Positions 1-8,540 are shown, counted from the stretch's first letter. The stretch: 64,000 nt of DNA from Candidatus Anaerostipes avistercoris (GCA_019119895.1 DWWD01000046.1:124001-188000); one strand, 5' to 3'. Program-made: numbers and translations. The notes: generated by a model not told the origin, from the letters alone.

Positions 1-1
1 A

Positions 2-187
2 GTTTTTGTTTCAGTGAAAAATAATAAGATTACCATAGAATTTCACATCATTGTGTCCTATGGGGTGTCAATTTCCGCGGTTGTGAACAATTTGATGGAA
101 TCTGTGAAATACCGGGTGCAGGAATTCACGGGACTGGAAGTTGAGAAGATTAATATATACGTGGAAAGCGTAAAAGATATAGGATAA
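2..187 (+). CDS. Asp23/Gls24 family protein, C-terminal part (cut by window edge)
   Basis: The open frame enters from the left edge and stops at TAA 185-187, giving about 61 residues. The visible part contains VSYGVSISAVVNNLMESVKY and ends in VEKINIYVESVKDIG, which has the look of the C-terminal half of Asp23/Gls24 (DUF322) proteins, the YloU type. In Firmicutes this gene usually lies directly before the DhaL/FakA gene, as here (16-bp gap), which supports the call. The family is linked to envelope stress; the exact role here is not known. The start lies outside the window. Confidence 0.8.
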   Translation, partial: VFVSVKNNKITIEFHIIVSYGVSISAVVNNLMESVKYRVQEFTGLEVEKINIYVESVKDIG

Positions 188-203
188 AGATGGAGGAAAT
201 AAT

Positions 204-1841
204 ATGATACAGATAGATGCGTCTCTGCTGCAGAAGATGCTGATCGGCGGCGCCGAGCGTCTTGAGGCACGGAAAGAATATATTAATGAATTGAATGTAT
301 TTCCGGTTCCGGACGGGGACACGGGAACGAATATGACGATGACAGCTATGGCGGCGGCAAAAGAAGTTGCCGGCGCGGAACTTTCCATTAAGGAGATTAC
401 CCGGGGGCTTTCCAGCGGTTCCCTTCGAGGCGCCAGGGGAAATTCAGGCGTCATTTTATCACAGCTGTTCCGCGGCTTTTACAAAGGAGTAAAGGACGAA
501 GAAGTTCTCACGACCAAATCAGCTGCGGCAGGATTCAAATATGCGGCGGATACGGCGTACAAAGCAGTTATGAAACCAAAAGAAGGGACCATTCTGACGG
601 TAGCGAAAGCAGCGGCTGAAGCGGCGGTGAGGACAGCGCGCCAGGAAAAGGATTTTGAGAATTTCGCAAAGATCGTCATGGAAGAAGCATGGGCAGTGCT
701 TGAGCGGACACCGGAGATGCTGCCTGTTCTGAAAGAGGCGGGCGTTGTAGACTCCGGCGGACAGGGACTGATGGAATTTCTGCAGGGAGCTGTGGAAGTA
801 ATGTCCGGCAAAGAAGTGCAGGTGAGCGGGATCAAAGATATGGCTCCGAAACCGGCGGAAAAACAGACAGGAGAGATACCTCAGGAAGAAATCAGATTTG
901 GATACTGCACAGAATTTATTGTGATGCTGCGGGAGTCCTGGAATGAAGAGAAAGAACAGGAATTTAAGACCTGTCTTTCCGGTATCGGTGACTGTGTGGT
1001 CGTGGTGGGCGATGAGGATATTGTAAAAGTCCATGTGCACACCAATCATCCGGGGAAAGCCATTGAAAAAGGGCTTTCCTATGGGGAACTGACCAGCATG
1101 AAGATCGATAATATGCGGGAAGAACATCAGGAAAGACTCCATCTGTCGGGAGAAATCAAAGCGGCAGAGAAAGGACCGAGAAAACCTTATGGGTTTATTG
1201 CGGTTTCCATTGGTGACGGCATGAACCGGATTTTCCGGGATCTGGGCGTGGATTATCTGATTGAAGGAGGGCAGACAATGAATCCAAGTACAGAGGACAT
1301 GCTGAAAGCCATTGAGCAGGTCAATGCAGATACGGTTTTCATTCTGCCCAACAATAAAAATATCATTCTGGCAGCGACTCAGGCGCAGTCGCTGGTGGAG
1401 GACAAGAGAGTGGTCATCATTCCGACAAAGACAGTACCTCAGGGAATTTCCGCTTTCATCGGATTCGAACCGGAACAGGATGAAGAAACCAATGTGGAAA
1501 ATATGACAGAGATGATGGAAAATGTCCGGACAGGCGAGGTTACGTATGCGGTGAGAGATACGTCCGTGGGCGGAAAAGAAATCAGAGTCAATGATATCAT
1601 GGGAATCGACGACGATGGAATACAGGAAGTTGGTTCAAGTATTGAGAAGGTCGCCATGGATCTTCTGGACGGTATGATGGATGAAGAAAGCGAATTGATC
1701 AGCATTTATTATGGACAGGATATCAGAGAAGAGGACGCCGCCTGTATGGCGGAAAAAATAGAAGAGAAATATCCGGACTGTGATGTTCAGCTGGAATATG
1801 GAGGACAGCCGGTTTATTATTTCCTGCTGTCTGTGGAATAA
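204..1841 (+). CDS. fakA: Fatty-acid kinase catalytic subunit FakA (DhaL/DAK2 plus DegV-like domains)
   Basis: FakA phosphorylates fatty acids held by a FakB (DegV) partner, giving acyl-phosphate for PlsX/PlsY phospholipid synthesis. The DhaL nucleotide-binding signature NVFPVPDGDTGTNM lies at residues 31-44, followed by SGSLRGARGNSGVILSQ. A middle domain begins near FGYCTEFIV, and a C-terminal DegV-like domain begins near GFIAVSIGDGMNRIFRDLG. The length of 545 residues is normal for the YloV/FakA family. A GGAGG site lies 7 bases before ATG 204. It is probably cotranscribed with the upstream Asp23 gene and downstream recG. A DegV/FakB gene lies at the right end of the window. Confidence 0.93.
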   Translation: MIQIDASLLQKMLIGGAERLEARKEYINELNVFPVPDGDTGTNMTMTAMAAAKEVAGAELSIKEITRGLSSGSLRGARGNSGVILSQLFRGFYKGVKDEEVLTTKSAAAGFKYAADTAYKAVMKPKEGTILTVAKAAAEAAVRTARQEKDFENFAKIVMEEAWAVLERTPEMLPVLKEAGVVDSGGQGLMEFLQGAVEVMSGKEVQVSGIKDMAPKPAEKQTGEIPQEEIRFGYCTEFIVMLRESWNEEKEQEFKTCLSGIGDCVVVVGDEDIVKVHVHTNHPGKAIEKGLSYGELTSMKIDNMREEHQERLHLSGEIKAAEKGPRKPYGFIAVSIGDGMNRIFRDLGVDYLIEGGQTMNPSTEDMLKAIEQVNADTVFILPNNKNIILAATQAQSLVEDKRVVIIPTKTVPQGISAFIGFEPEQDEETNVENMTEMMENVRTGEVTYAVRDTSVGGKEIRVNDIMGIDDDGIQEVGSSIEKVAMDLLDGMMDEESELISIYYGQDIREEDAACMAEKIEEKYPDCDVQLEYGGQPVYYFLLSVE

Positions 1842-1846
1842 GAGCT

Positions 1847-1873
1847 GAAGAGGGAGCGAAGGGCTTCCTCTTC
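1847..1873 (+). other. Hairpin between fakA and recG
   Basis: A 10-bp stem (GAAGAGGGAG 1847-1856 with CTTCCTCTTC 1864-1873, one G-U pair) with a 7-nt loop sits in the 75-bp gap. No T-run follows, so it is not a standard terminator; it may be an mRNA processing or stability element. Confidence 0.4.
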
Positions 1874-1916
1874 CGGCAGTAAGCGGAATGCGCAGAGCGG
1901 GTCGGGAGCAGAATGT

Positions 1917-3944
1917 ATGGATGGAACAACGAGTTTGATAGAATTAAAAGGAATCGGTGAGAAGACGGCTGCGGCATTTGCAAGGCTTGGCGTGCGGAAT
2001 GTGGACAGCCTGGTCAGCATGTATCCGAGATATTATCTGACCTACGATGATCCGGTGCCGGTTGGAGAGCTGGAGATTGGACAGAGAGCCTCTGTTTTTG
2101 TAAGAATCAGTTCGGAAATCAATATCCGGTATGTAAAGAGAATGAAAATAGTGACCTGTCTGGGGAAAGACGGAACGGGAACCATAAGCCTTACATGGTT
2201 TAATATGCCCTATCTCAAAAAGCAGCTGCACCGGGGAAGAGACTATGTGTTTACCGGAACGCCGGTGTTTAAAAACGGGCGGATGTGCATGGAGCATCCG
2301 GAGATTTCAGAGCCGGAGGATTATAAGGTGAAACAGGAAACGCTGCAGCCGGTATATCCTCTGACAACGGGACTGACTAACAAACAGGTTTCAAAAGCTG
2401 TGGCGCAGACAAAAGACTATATTCTGTATATGCCGGAATATCTGCCGAAACAGATCGTACAAAAATATCATCCGATGGAGTATGGACAGGCTCTCTGGAA
2501 TATTCATTTCCCGGAATCGAAAGATACGCTGATCCGGGCGAAAAAAAGGCTGATATTTGATGAATTTTTTATTTTTATTTCTGCCATGCGTATGCTGTCA
2601 GACGATGAAGAGGAAAAGAGCAGTTATCCGATCGAAAACTGCAGGGAGGCGGATCTGCTGATCGAAAGTCTGCCGTATGAACTGACCGGCGCTCAGAAAC
2701 GGGCTCTGGAGGAAATGAAAAGAGATCTGGTATCGGGTAAGATTATGAACCGGCTGATTCAGGGAGATGTAGGATCCGGAAAAACCATTCTGGCGGTGAT
2801 TCTGCTGCTTATGTGCGCAAAGGCAGGATATCAGGGAGTTTTGATGGCTCCTACAGAAGTGCTCGCTAATCAGCATTATGAGACATTTCAGGAGCTGTTA
2901 TCGCCTTACGGCGTGCGAACCGTACTGCTGACAGGGTCGACAAAAACCGGGGAAAAAAAAGAAATCTATGAAAAGATGAAAAGTCATCAGGTGGATATTA
3001 TCATTGGAACCCACGCACTGATCCAGGAAAAAGCAGAGTATAACCAGCTTGGGCTGGTGATCACTGATGAGCAGCACCGTTTTGGTGTGCGGCAGAGGGA
3101 GAGTCTTTCCCTGAAGGGAGATAAACCCCATGTTCTTGTAATGAGCGCGACACCGATTCCAAGGACGCTGGCAATCATTTTATACGGAGATCTGGATGTA
3201 TCACTGATTGACGAAGTGCCGGCAAGCCGGCTGCCGGTCAAAAACTGTGTGGTAAACACCAGCTATCGTCCGACGGCATACCGGTTTATTGAAAAACAGG
3301 TCGGAGAAGGAAGACAGGCTTACGTCATCTGCCCTATGGTGGAAGAAAGTGAAGCAATGGAAGGTGAAAATGTGATTCAGTATGCACAGATGCTTCGCAG
3401 CAATCTGGCGCCTTCCATACAGATCGGATGCCTTCACGGACGGATGAAGGCGAAGGAAAAACAGCAGATCATGGATGATTTTTCTGACGGAAAGATACAG
3501 GTTCTCGTGTCTACCACAGTGGTGGAAGTAGGAGTCAATGTGCCTAATGCGACGGTGATGATGGTGGAAAACGCAGAAAGGTTCGGGCTGGCCCAGCTTC
3601 ATCAGCTGCGGGGGAGAGTCGGCCGGGGCAGTCATCAGTCTTACTGCATTTTTATGACAGGATCGAAGAAAAAGGAAACTATGCAGCGCCTTGAAGTATT
3701 GAACCGGTCCAATGATGGTTTTTATATCGCCAATGAGGATCTGAAACTGAGAGGACCGGGAGATTTCTTTGGCGTTCGTCAGAGCGGTATGATGGATTTT
3801 ATTCTGGCGGATGTCTATCATGATGCGGATATTATGAAACAGGCGGCAGACGCCGTAAAGGAACTGGAAGAAGAAGGATTTGATTTTTCAGCGATCAAAA
3901 ACAGTCGGCTGGAAAAGCAGATCAGCCTGGCACACAATTTGTAG
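1917..3944 (+). CDS. recG: ATP-dependent DNA helicase RecG
   Basis: RecG remodels stalled replication forks and branch-migrates Holliday junctions. An N-terminal wedge/OB region (about residues 1-240, with YVKRMKIVTCLGKDGTGTI) precedes the SF2 helicase core. Walker A GDVGSGKT is at 283-290, the DEQH box at 384-387 followed by RFGVRQRE, then MSATPIPRTLA and the C-terminal QLRGRVGRG motif. The length of 675 residues is typical. The ribosome site is weak (GGGAG about 6 bases before ATG 1917), consistent with coupling to fakA. No key motif is missing. Confidence 0.97.
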   Translation: MDGTTSLIELKGIGEKTAAAFARLGVRNVDSLVSMYPRYYLTYDDPVPVGELEIGQRASVFVRISSEINIRYVKRMKIVTCLGKDGTGTISLTWFNMPYLKKQLHRGRDYVFTGTPVFKNGRMCMEHPEISEPEDYKVKQETLQPVYPLTTGLTNKQVSKAVAQTKDYILYMPEYLPKQIVQKYHPMEYGQALWNIHFPESKDTLIRAKKRLIFDEFFIFISAMRMLSDDEEEKSSYPIENCREADLLIESLPYELTGAQKRALEEMKRDLVSGKIMNRLIQGDVGSGKTILAVILLLMCAKAGYQGVLMAPTEVLANQHYETFQELLSPYGVRTVLLTGSTKTGEKKEIYEKMKSHQVDIIIGTHALIQEKAEYNQLGLVITDEQHRFGVRQRESLSLKGDKPHVLVMSATPIPRTLAIILYGDLDVSLIDEVPASRLPVKNCVVNTSYRPTAYRFIEKQVGEGRQAYVICPMVEESEAMEGENVIQYAQMLRSNLAPSIQIGCLHGRMKAKEKQQIMDDFSDGKIQVLVSTTVVEVGVNVPNATVMMVENAERFGLAQLHQLRGRVGRGSHQSYCIFMTGSKKKETMQRLEVLNRSNDGFYIANEDLKLRGPGDFFGVRQSGMMDFILADVYHDADIMKQAADAVKELEEEGFDFSAIKNSRLEKQISLAHNL

Positions 3945-3955
3945 GAGGGAAAAAT

Positions 3956-4231
3956 ATGGTTCGTTATTATTTCAGGTTTACCGGAAGAGTACAGGGAGTC
4001 GGTTTCCGTTTTTTTGTCAGCATGAATGCGGAAAAATGCAGGCTGACGGGATATGTCAGGAATCTGCCGGACGGCTCTGTGGAAGCGGAAGTGCAGGGAC
4101 TGGAATCCTCAGTGGAGAAATTTCTGGATATGACGCAGAATGACGCGTATCATTTTATCCGGATCGACCATATTGAACGAAGCGAAAGGCCTCTGAAAGA
4201 AGGGGAGAAGAAGTTTCGGGTTGCTTATTAA
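3956..4231 (+). CDS. acyP: Acylphosphatase
   Basis: A small (91 aa) cytoplasmic enzyme that hydrolyses acyl-phosphates. The family signature GRVQGVGFR is at residues 10-18 and GYVRNLPDGSVEAEVQG starts at 32; Arg18 and Asn36 match the phosphate-binding arginine and catalytic asparagine of the family. A GGAGG site lies before ATG 3956, 11 bp after recG, so it is probably in the fakA-recG operon. Having an acylphosphatase in an operon with fatty-acid kinase, which makes acyl-phosphate, is suggestive, but a link is only inference. Confidence 0.93.
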   Translation: MVRYYFRFTGRVQGVGFRFFVSMNAEKCRLTGYVRNLPDGSVEAEVQGLESSVEKFLDMTQNDAYHFIRIDHIERSERPLKEGEKKFRVAY

Positions 4232-4289
4232 AGATTTGTCTGCGCCTCTGCATTTGAAAAAAATGTTAGTTCATGTAAAAACTCCTAGT

Positions 4290-4316
4290 GTATCTTTTGC
4301 TGGTTGGAGCATACTA
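4290..4316 (+). promoter_or_regulatory. Possible sigma-G type promoter for the spore protein gene
   Basis: CATACTA at 4310-4316 fits the forespore sigma-G -10 pattern CATnnTA. A partial -35 match (GTATC, 4290-4294) is 15 bases upstream. The element lies in a 112-bp gap just before a SASP gene, where a forespore promoter is expected. The -35 match is imperfect. Confidence 0.5.
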
Positions 4317-4343
4317 TCATCGTAACAACAAACCACAAAAGAA

Positions 4344-4580
4344 ATGGAGGACATTCAAATGGAAGAACGAACTTCAGCAAGAAGCAAAGGAACAAACAGA
4401 GTCGAAGTGCCGGAGGCAAGAGGCGCTTTGGACAGATTTAAGTTTGAAGTTGCAAATGAAATCGGGGTAGACTTAAAAGAAGGATACAACGGACATCTGA
4501 CGACTGCTCAGGCTGGTTCTGTCGGAGGCGAGATGGTTCGTAAAATGATCCGCAGACAGGAAGAGGAAATGTCCCGATAA
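4344..4580 (+). CDS. Alpha/beta-type small acid-soluble spore protein (SASP)
   Basis: A 78-residue DNA-binding spore protein that coats and protects forespore DNA and is degraded by the GPR protease at germination. The family core is present: FEVANEIGV, the GPR-site region, then GYNGHLTTAQAGSVGGEMVR near the C-terminus. ATG 4344 follows TGGAGG. It is monocistronic: a sigma-G-like -10 lies upstream and a strong terminator follows. It shows that the host makes endospores. The N-terminal 20 residues (SARSKGTNRVEVPEARGAL) are less conserved, as is usual. Confidence 0.93.
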   Translation: MEDIQMEERTSARSKGTNRVEVPEARGALDRFKFEVANEIGVDLKEGYNGHLTTAQAGSVGGEMVRKMIRRQEEEMSR

Positions 4581-4614
4581 GAAGAACAAAAGAAAAATAA
4601 AAGAAAAATAAAAG

Positions 4615-4653
4615 GAGGAGCGGCGAAAGAAAGTTTCGCTGCTTCTCTTTTTT
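4615..4653 (+). terminator. Intrinsic terminator after the SASP gene
   Basis: A 14-bp stem (4615-4628 with 4634-4647, two G-U pairs) with a 5-nt loop is followed by six T (4648-4653). It isolates the SASP gene from rsmD. Confidence 0.93.
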
Positions 4654-4658
4654 GTCAG

Positions 4659-4686
4659 TTGACAAATTTTCAATATATAATAAAAT
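4659..4686 (+). promoter_or_regulatory. Vegetative promoter for rsmD-coaD
   Basis: A perfect TTGACA (4659-4664), a 16-bp spacer and TAAAAT (4681-4686) lie directly after the SASP terminator and 33 bp before the rsmD start. Confidence 0.75.
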
Positions 4687-4719
4687 AAAGAGAAGTATAA
4701 AGGTAAGGATGTTTGATAG

Positions 4720-5274
4720 ATGAGAGTGATAGCAGGAAGTGCCAGAAGCTTAAAATTAAAGACAATAGAGGGAGACGACACAAGGCCTACGCAGGACAGG
4801 ATCAAGGAAACGCTGTTTAACATGATTCAATATGATATGCCCGGATGTTCATTTCTGGATTTATTCAGTGGAAGCGGCGGGATTGGAATCGAAGCTCTGA
4901 GCCGGGGCGCCGGGGAAGCTTATTTTGTGGAAAAAGCCAGGAAGGCTGTCCGGTGTATCAGGGAAAATCTTTCCCATACCCGTCTGGAAGATGGAGCACA
5001 TGTCATGGAGATGGGAGCATCCGAGGCAGTCAGCCGGCTGGAACGTCAGGGAAAGGTGTTTGACTACATATTTATGGATCCGCCGTACAGAAAAGGACTT
5101 GAAGATGCAATGCTCAGGCAGCTGGACCAGTCCCCTGTGTGCGGACCGGATACGGTTGTAATCGTGGAATCCTCGCTGGATACCGGGATATCAGAGCAGT
5201 GTTTGCAGGAGCTGCATATCATTCGTGTAAAAGAATATAAGACGAACAAACACACTTTTTTTAAAAAATCTTAG
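4720..5274 (+). CDS. rsmD: 16S rRNA (guanine966-N2)-methyltransferase RsmD
   Basis: RsmD methylates G966 of 16S rRNA using SAM. The N-terminus MRVIAGSARSLKLK and TRPTQDRIKETLFNMI are typical. The SAM-binding loop FLDLFSGSGGIGIEALSRGA is followed by the catalytic DPPY at residues 120-123. The length of 184 residues is normal. It has its own promoter and is followed after 12 bp by coaD, the usual pairing in Firmicutes. Confidence 0.96.
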   Translation: MRVIAGSARSLKLKTIEGDDTRPTQDRIKETLFNMIQYDMPGCSFLDLFSGSGGIGIEALSRGAGEAYFVEKARKAVRCIRENLSHTRLEDGAHVMEMGASEAVSRLERQGKVFDYIFMDPPYRKGLEDAMLRQLDQSPVCGPDTVVIVESSLDTGISEQCLQELHIIRVKEYKTNKHTFFKKS

Positions 5275-5286
5275 GAGGACAAAGGG

Positions 5287-5775
5287 ATGAGTATTGCCGT
5301 ATATCCGGGAAGTTTTGATCCGGTCACGAAGGGGCACTTGGATATTATTGAGAGATCAGCGAAAGTGTTTGACAAACTGATCATTGCGGTTTTGGTAAAC
5401 AGCGAGAAGAAACCACTGTTCAGCACAGAAGAGAAAGTCGAGATGATACGGGAAGGGACAAAGCATCTTTCCAATGTGGAAGTTACATCTTTTTCCGGTT
5501 TGCTGGTGGATTTTGCCAGACAGCAGAACGCCAATGTTTCTGTGAGAGGACTGAGGGCGATCACAGATTTTGAGTATGAGCTGCAGATCGCGCAGACAAA
5601 CCGTCAGCTGAACAGGGAACTGGATACGATGTTCTTTACGACAAGTATGGAATATTCTTATGTCAGTTCTACGATCGTAAAAGAAATAGCATCCTATGGG
5701 GGAGACGTATCAAGTATGGTGACGCCTTTCGTAGAGAAGTGTCTGAAGAAGAAATTTGCACGACAGGAGGCATGA
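5287..5775 (+). CDS. coaD: Phosphopantetheine adenylyltransferase
   Basis: CoaD transfers AMP to 4'-phosphopantetheine in coenzyme A synthesis. The nucleotidyltransferase signature [10 protein letters not shown] is at residues 8-17 (TxGH), with the C-terminal motif [19 protein letters not shown]. The length of 162 residues is normal for the family. An AGGAGG site lies 7 bp before ATG 5287. The next gene begins one base after its stop, so they are probably translated together. Confidence 0.97.
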   Translation: MSIAVYPGSFDPVTKGHLDIIERSAKVFDKLIIAVLVNSEKKPLFSTEEKVEMIREGTKHLSNVEVTSFSGLLVDFARQQNANVSVRGLRAITDFEYELQIAQTNRQLNRELDTMFFTTSMEYSYVSSTIVKEIASYGGDVSSMVTPFVEKCLKKKFARQEA

Positions 5776-5776
5776 A

Positions 5777-6379
5777 ATGAGCGAGAAGTATTTACATGAA
5801 ATGATCGATGATATAGAAGTTCTGATTGACGAGGCAAAACCTGCCAGGTTTAATCCCGGGAAAATCGTCATTGATAAAGATGTTTTGATGACAGTAATCG
5901 AGGAGCTGCGCAAGCAGATTCCGGGTGAAGTGGAAAGAAGCCATAAGATCATGAGAAATAAGGAAACAATTCTGGAGGAAGCCAGAACCCAGGCACAGGA
6001 GATCATCAACCAGGCAGCTGCGGAAGCGGGAACGCTGATCGATGAAAATGAGATCGTTGAGATGGCGAAAATGAGAGCGGATGAGATCGAGGGCAGTGCC
6101 AGCGGCCATGCCCAGGCAGTAATCCGAAGCGCCAATGAGGAAGCAGATCAGATCCGGATTGGCGCGCTCCAGTATACAAAAGAGATTATGGAAGACGTCC
6201 AGGGTTATGTGTCCAGTGTTATTGAGGCCCAGCAGAGCGTGTTTGGCCAGCTGATGGACACGCTGAACTCTGATCTGGATTCTATTTCAGCTAATGCCAG
6301 GGAAATAGAAGAACAGCTGACAGGAGTGTCACAGCCGAAGGCGCGGACAGTCGAAGACTTTATTTCAAAAGATGAGTAG
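5777..6379 (+). CDS. Uncharacterised coiled-coil protein downstream of coaD
   Basis: A soluble 200-residue protein with no membrane segment or catalytic motif that I recognise. Roughly residues 45-175 look alpha-helical and charged with heptad character (for example RKQIPGEVERSHKIMRNKE and EEARTQAQEIINQAAAEAGT), recalling F-type ATPase b-subunit stalks or DivIVA-like rods. The start at 5777 was chosen because AGGAGG (5764-5769) is 7 bases upstream; an in-frame ATG at 5756 lies inside coaD. It is tightly coupled to coaD. Its last 15 bp overlap the end of ylbJ on the other strand. The function is unknown. Confidence 0.85.
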   Translation: MSEKYLHEMIDDIEVLIDEAKPARFNPGKIVIDKDVLMTVIEELRKQIPGEVERSHKIMRNKETILEEARTQAQEIINQAAAEAGTLIDENEIVEMAKMRADEIEGSASGHAQAVIRSANEEADQIRIGALQYTKEIMEDVQGYVSSVIEAQQSVFGQLMDTLNSDLDSISANAREIEEQLTGVSQPKARTVEDFISKDE

Positions 6380-7270
6380 CGCAAGGCAGCCGCTCAGGCA
6401 GGCAAAGACAGCTTTTGTGATCAGATAGCGCGGTATGGACAGATGGCTTTCGCGGGAAACCGAAGCCGTCTGCGCAGCGCTGCAAAATCCGCCGAATGAG
6501 CTCACAGCGCACAGGGCGGCGCTTTTTTGAGACAGAGACAGCGGCAGCGAGCCAAAATGATTGATTCCAGTGGTGATTTCCAGGCAGCCGATCATAAAAT
6601 CAATGAAAGGCAGGGAAGGGAGCGACAGGAGAAGGTTTGCGCCGATGGAGAAGATCATAATATAAATGCCGATGACAAAAACGGAGCCCAGACTGTCAAA
6701 CATGATTTCTTCTACGGGTTTTCGGGAGAAAAAATCGGAATGGCATGGGTGCGCGGTAAAGAATCCCTGTCTGTAAAGGCGCAGAAAGTTCCAGAGGAAA
6801 TAAAGGATGCCCGGCGCGTAAAGACACAGGAAAAACAGCGGAGCGGATACTCTGCCGCCCAGTATCAGATGGAGAGTATATCCGATGGTAAACATGGGAC
6901 TTACATTATTGCACACAGCAAGAAGGCACTGGCCTTCTTTTTTTGTGCAGGAACCGGAGAGAACCTGATCGCTGATGATTTTGGCTCCGAGAGGGTATCC
7001 GCAGAAAAAGCCGAGGATCAGTGTATAGGCGAGATTTCGGTTAAGATCCGGGAATTTTCTGTAGATGGGATAAAAAACCATGGAAACCAGATGCAGCGCC
7101 TGATATTTATTCATCAGACCTGTGAGAAGAAGAAACGGAAGCAGAGTGGGAACGATGGTTCCGGACCAGAGAACCAGTCCTTCCCTTGCTCCTTCCACAC
7201 AGATTTCAGGGAAAAAGAACAAAAGGCAGGAAAGAAATAATAAGAGCAGCTGAAACTGTATGCTTTTCAT
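6365..7270 (-). CDS. ylbJ: Sporulation integral membrane protein YlbJ
   Basis: A polytopic membrane protein (301 aa, about seven or eight hydrophobic segments), beginning MKSIQFQLLLLFLSCLLFFF. Segments such as LWSGTIVPTLLPFLLLTGLM and LGFFCGYPLGAKIISDQVL match the nucleoside-recognition (Gate) fold of YlbJ, needed for spore cortex formation in Bacillus. It is shorter than the roughly 400 residues of Bacillus YlbJ. It lies downstream of tmcAL on the minus strand. Its GGGAG ribosome site is inside the 3' arm of the tmcAL terminator-like hairpin. Its 3' end overlaps the convergent coiled-coil gene by 15 bp, leaving no room for a terminator. Confidence 0.85.
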   Translation of the reverse strand: MKSIQFQLLLLFLSCLLFFFPEICVEGAREGLVLWSGTIVPTLLPFLLLTGLMNKYQALHLVSMVFYPIYRKFPDLNRNLAYTLILGFFCGYPLGAKIISDQVLSGSCTKKEGQCLLAVCNNVSPMFTIGYTLHLILGGRVSAPLFFLCLYAPGILYFLWNFLRLYRQGFFTAHPCHSDFFSRKPVEEIMFDSLGSVFVIGIYIMIFSIGANLLLSLPSLPFIDFMIGCLEITTGINHFGSLPLSLSQKSAALCAVSSFGGFCSAAQTASVSRESHLSIPRYLITKAVFACLSGCLALLIF

Positions 7271-7313
7271 AAAAAATCTCCCGGCGGTTTTGTATTATTT
7301 TATGTGCCGGGAG
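7271..7313 (-). terminator. Terminator-like hairpin of tmcAL overlapping the ylbJ ribosome site
   Basis: On the minus strand CTCCCGGC (7313-7306) and GCCGGGAG (7285-7278) form a perfect 8-bp stem with a 20-nt loop, followed by ATTTTTT (7277-7271) and then the ylbJ ATG. The GGGAG in the 3' arm is the only ribosome site for ylbJ. The loop contains CATAAAAT, which fits a sigma-E -10 pattern (CATAnnnT). Confidence 0.7.
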
Positions 7314-7319
7314 AGGAAA

Positions 7320-8540
7320 CTAGACGATAATCTGCCGATCTTTCCAGTTTTGATGAAATTTTTCGCCAATGACAGTATGATATAAAAGATTTGCTCTCCG
7401 CTCCACAGAAAGCAGATCTGCTCTCTCAGGAGACAGAGGATCTTTTAAAGGACGGCAGTGCCGGACCATCGGGATAACGGCATTTTTCTGCATGGATGCA
7501 ATCAGATGCGAAGATTCTTTTCGAAATCCGAGGATCTGATAATAAAGCCGGTGATCCAGACGGGACAGCAGGTCTGCATTTTCTCCGGTCATGCCAAGAA
7601 TCATATGCAGAAGGCTGCGGCTGATTCTGCTCCAGGTGATATTTTTATTTTTGCACCGGGCGATGATGTCCGTAAAACTGCTGGAAAACTCTGTGGATTT
7701 TCTCATCAGATCCTGAAGATCAGAAGATACATCCCAGTAGATCGTAAGATCCGGCTCTGAAAAAATAATGTGTTTCAGAAGAAGCGAGAAATCATCGCAG
7801 GAAACAGGAAAGTCCTTCTGAAAATGACGTTTCAGAATGGAAAAGGCTTTTGCCGGAACTGCGGAGGCAGCGCCGGAAAGAATGCCGCCGGATTCTATGG
7901 AACCGCGGATTGCGCTGGCAGAAGCAAAAGAACCTTCCTCCGGAAGAACAGATTCATGATGCCTGCTGGCGTGTCGGGTGACGCAGAAGGGACGGATCCG
8001 GCTGTGTGTCTGCCGGAGAGCCTTCATATATTCCAGAGCCAGAAGGTTGTTTGGCTCTTCTGCTGCCCGGACCCAGGCAGAGTCCGGCGCCAGCTGCCGG
8101 AGAGCCAGATCCCTGGCTTTCGGATAGGAGTGTCCCTGTCTGACATAATCAGAGGCAAGCTTTTCCAGCCGGCAGTGATTTTCCGTGAGGAAATCAGAAA
8201 GTTCGGATAAAAGGCCGATATCCCCGCATTCGCTTCCGAAAGACAAGATATCCACCACATGCAGGCTGTCCAAAAGGGCGACGCTTCCCGCCGCGAAATA
8301 GGGAGCAGAACCGCATGCGTACCACAGAGGAAGCTCAATCACGATGTCTGCGCCGTGATCGAGAGCCATTTGTGCGCGCAGCTGTTTTTCCATAATGGCC
8401 GGCGTGCCTCTCTGAACATAATTTCCGCTCATCAGGGCAATGACGCAGCGGGCTCCGGTCTCTTCTCTGGTCCGGCGGATATGATAAGCATGTCCGTTGT
8501 GGAATGGGTTGTATTCGCAAATGATCGCAGCTGTTTTCAT
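7320..8540 (-). CDS. tmcAL: tRNA(Met) cytidine acetate ligase TmcAL
   Basis: TmcAL activates acetate with ATP and acetylates the wobble cytidine of elongator tRNA(Met). The nucleotidyltransferase-like motif CEYNPFHNGH is at residues 8-17, followed by RRTREETGARCVIALMSGNY, as in YlbM of Bacillus. With the start at 8540 (AAGGAA ribosome site upstream, MKTAAIICEYNPFHNGH) the length is 406 residues, normal for the family; an open frame runs further upstream to 8819 but is probably untranslated. A good promoter lies upstream. Acetate chemistry matches the divergent pta-ackA genes, though that link is only positional. Confidence 0.94.
   Translation of the reverse strand: MKTAAIICEYNPFHNGHAYHIRRTREETGARCVIALMSGNYVQRGTPAIMEKQLRAQMALDHGADIVIELPLWYACGSAPYFAAGSVALLDSLHVVDILSFGSECGDIGLLSELSDFLTENHCRLEKLASDYVRQGHSYPKARDLALRQLAPDSAWVRAAEEPNNLLALEYMKALRQTHSRIRPFCVTRHASRHHESVLPEEGSFASASAIRGSIESGGILSGAASAVPAKAFSILKRHFQKDFPVSCDDFSLLLKHIIFSEPDLTIYWDVSSDLQDLMRKSTEFSSSFTDIIARCKNKNITWSRISRSLLHMILGMTGENADLLSRLDHRLYYQILGFRKESSHLIASMQKNAVIPMVRHCRPLKDPLSPERADLLSVERRANLLYHTVIGEKFHQNWKDRQIIV

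Noticed and set aside
6527-7240. A 237-codon plus-strand frame opposite ylbJ
   Set aside because: It runs fully antisense to ylbJ, is rich in Gln, Lys and Arg in a way typical of shadow frames, and has no ribosome site.
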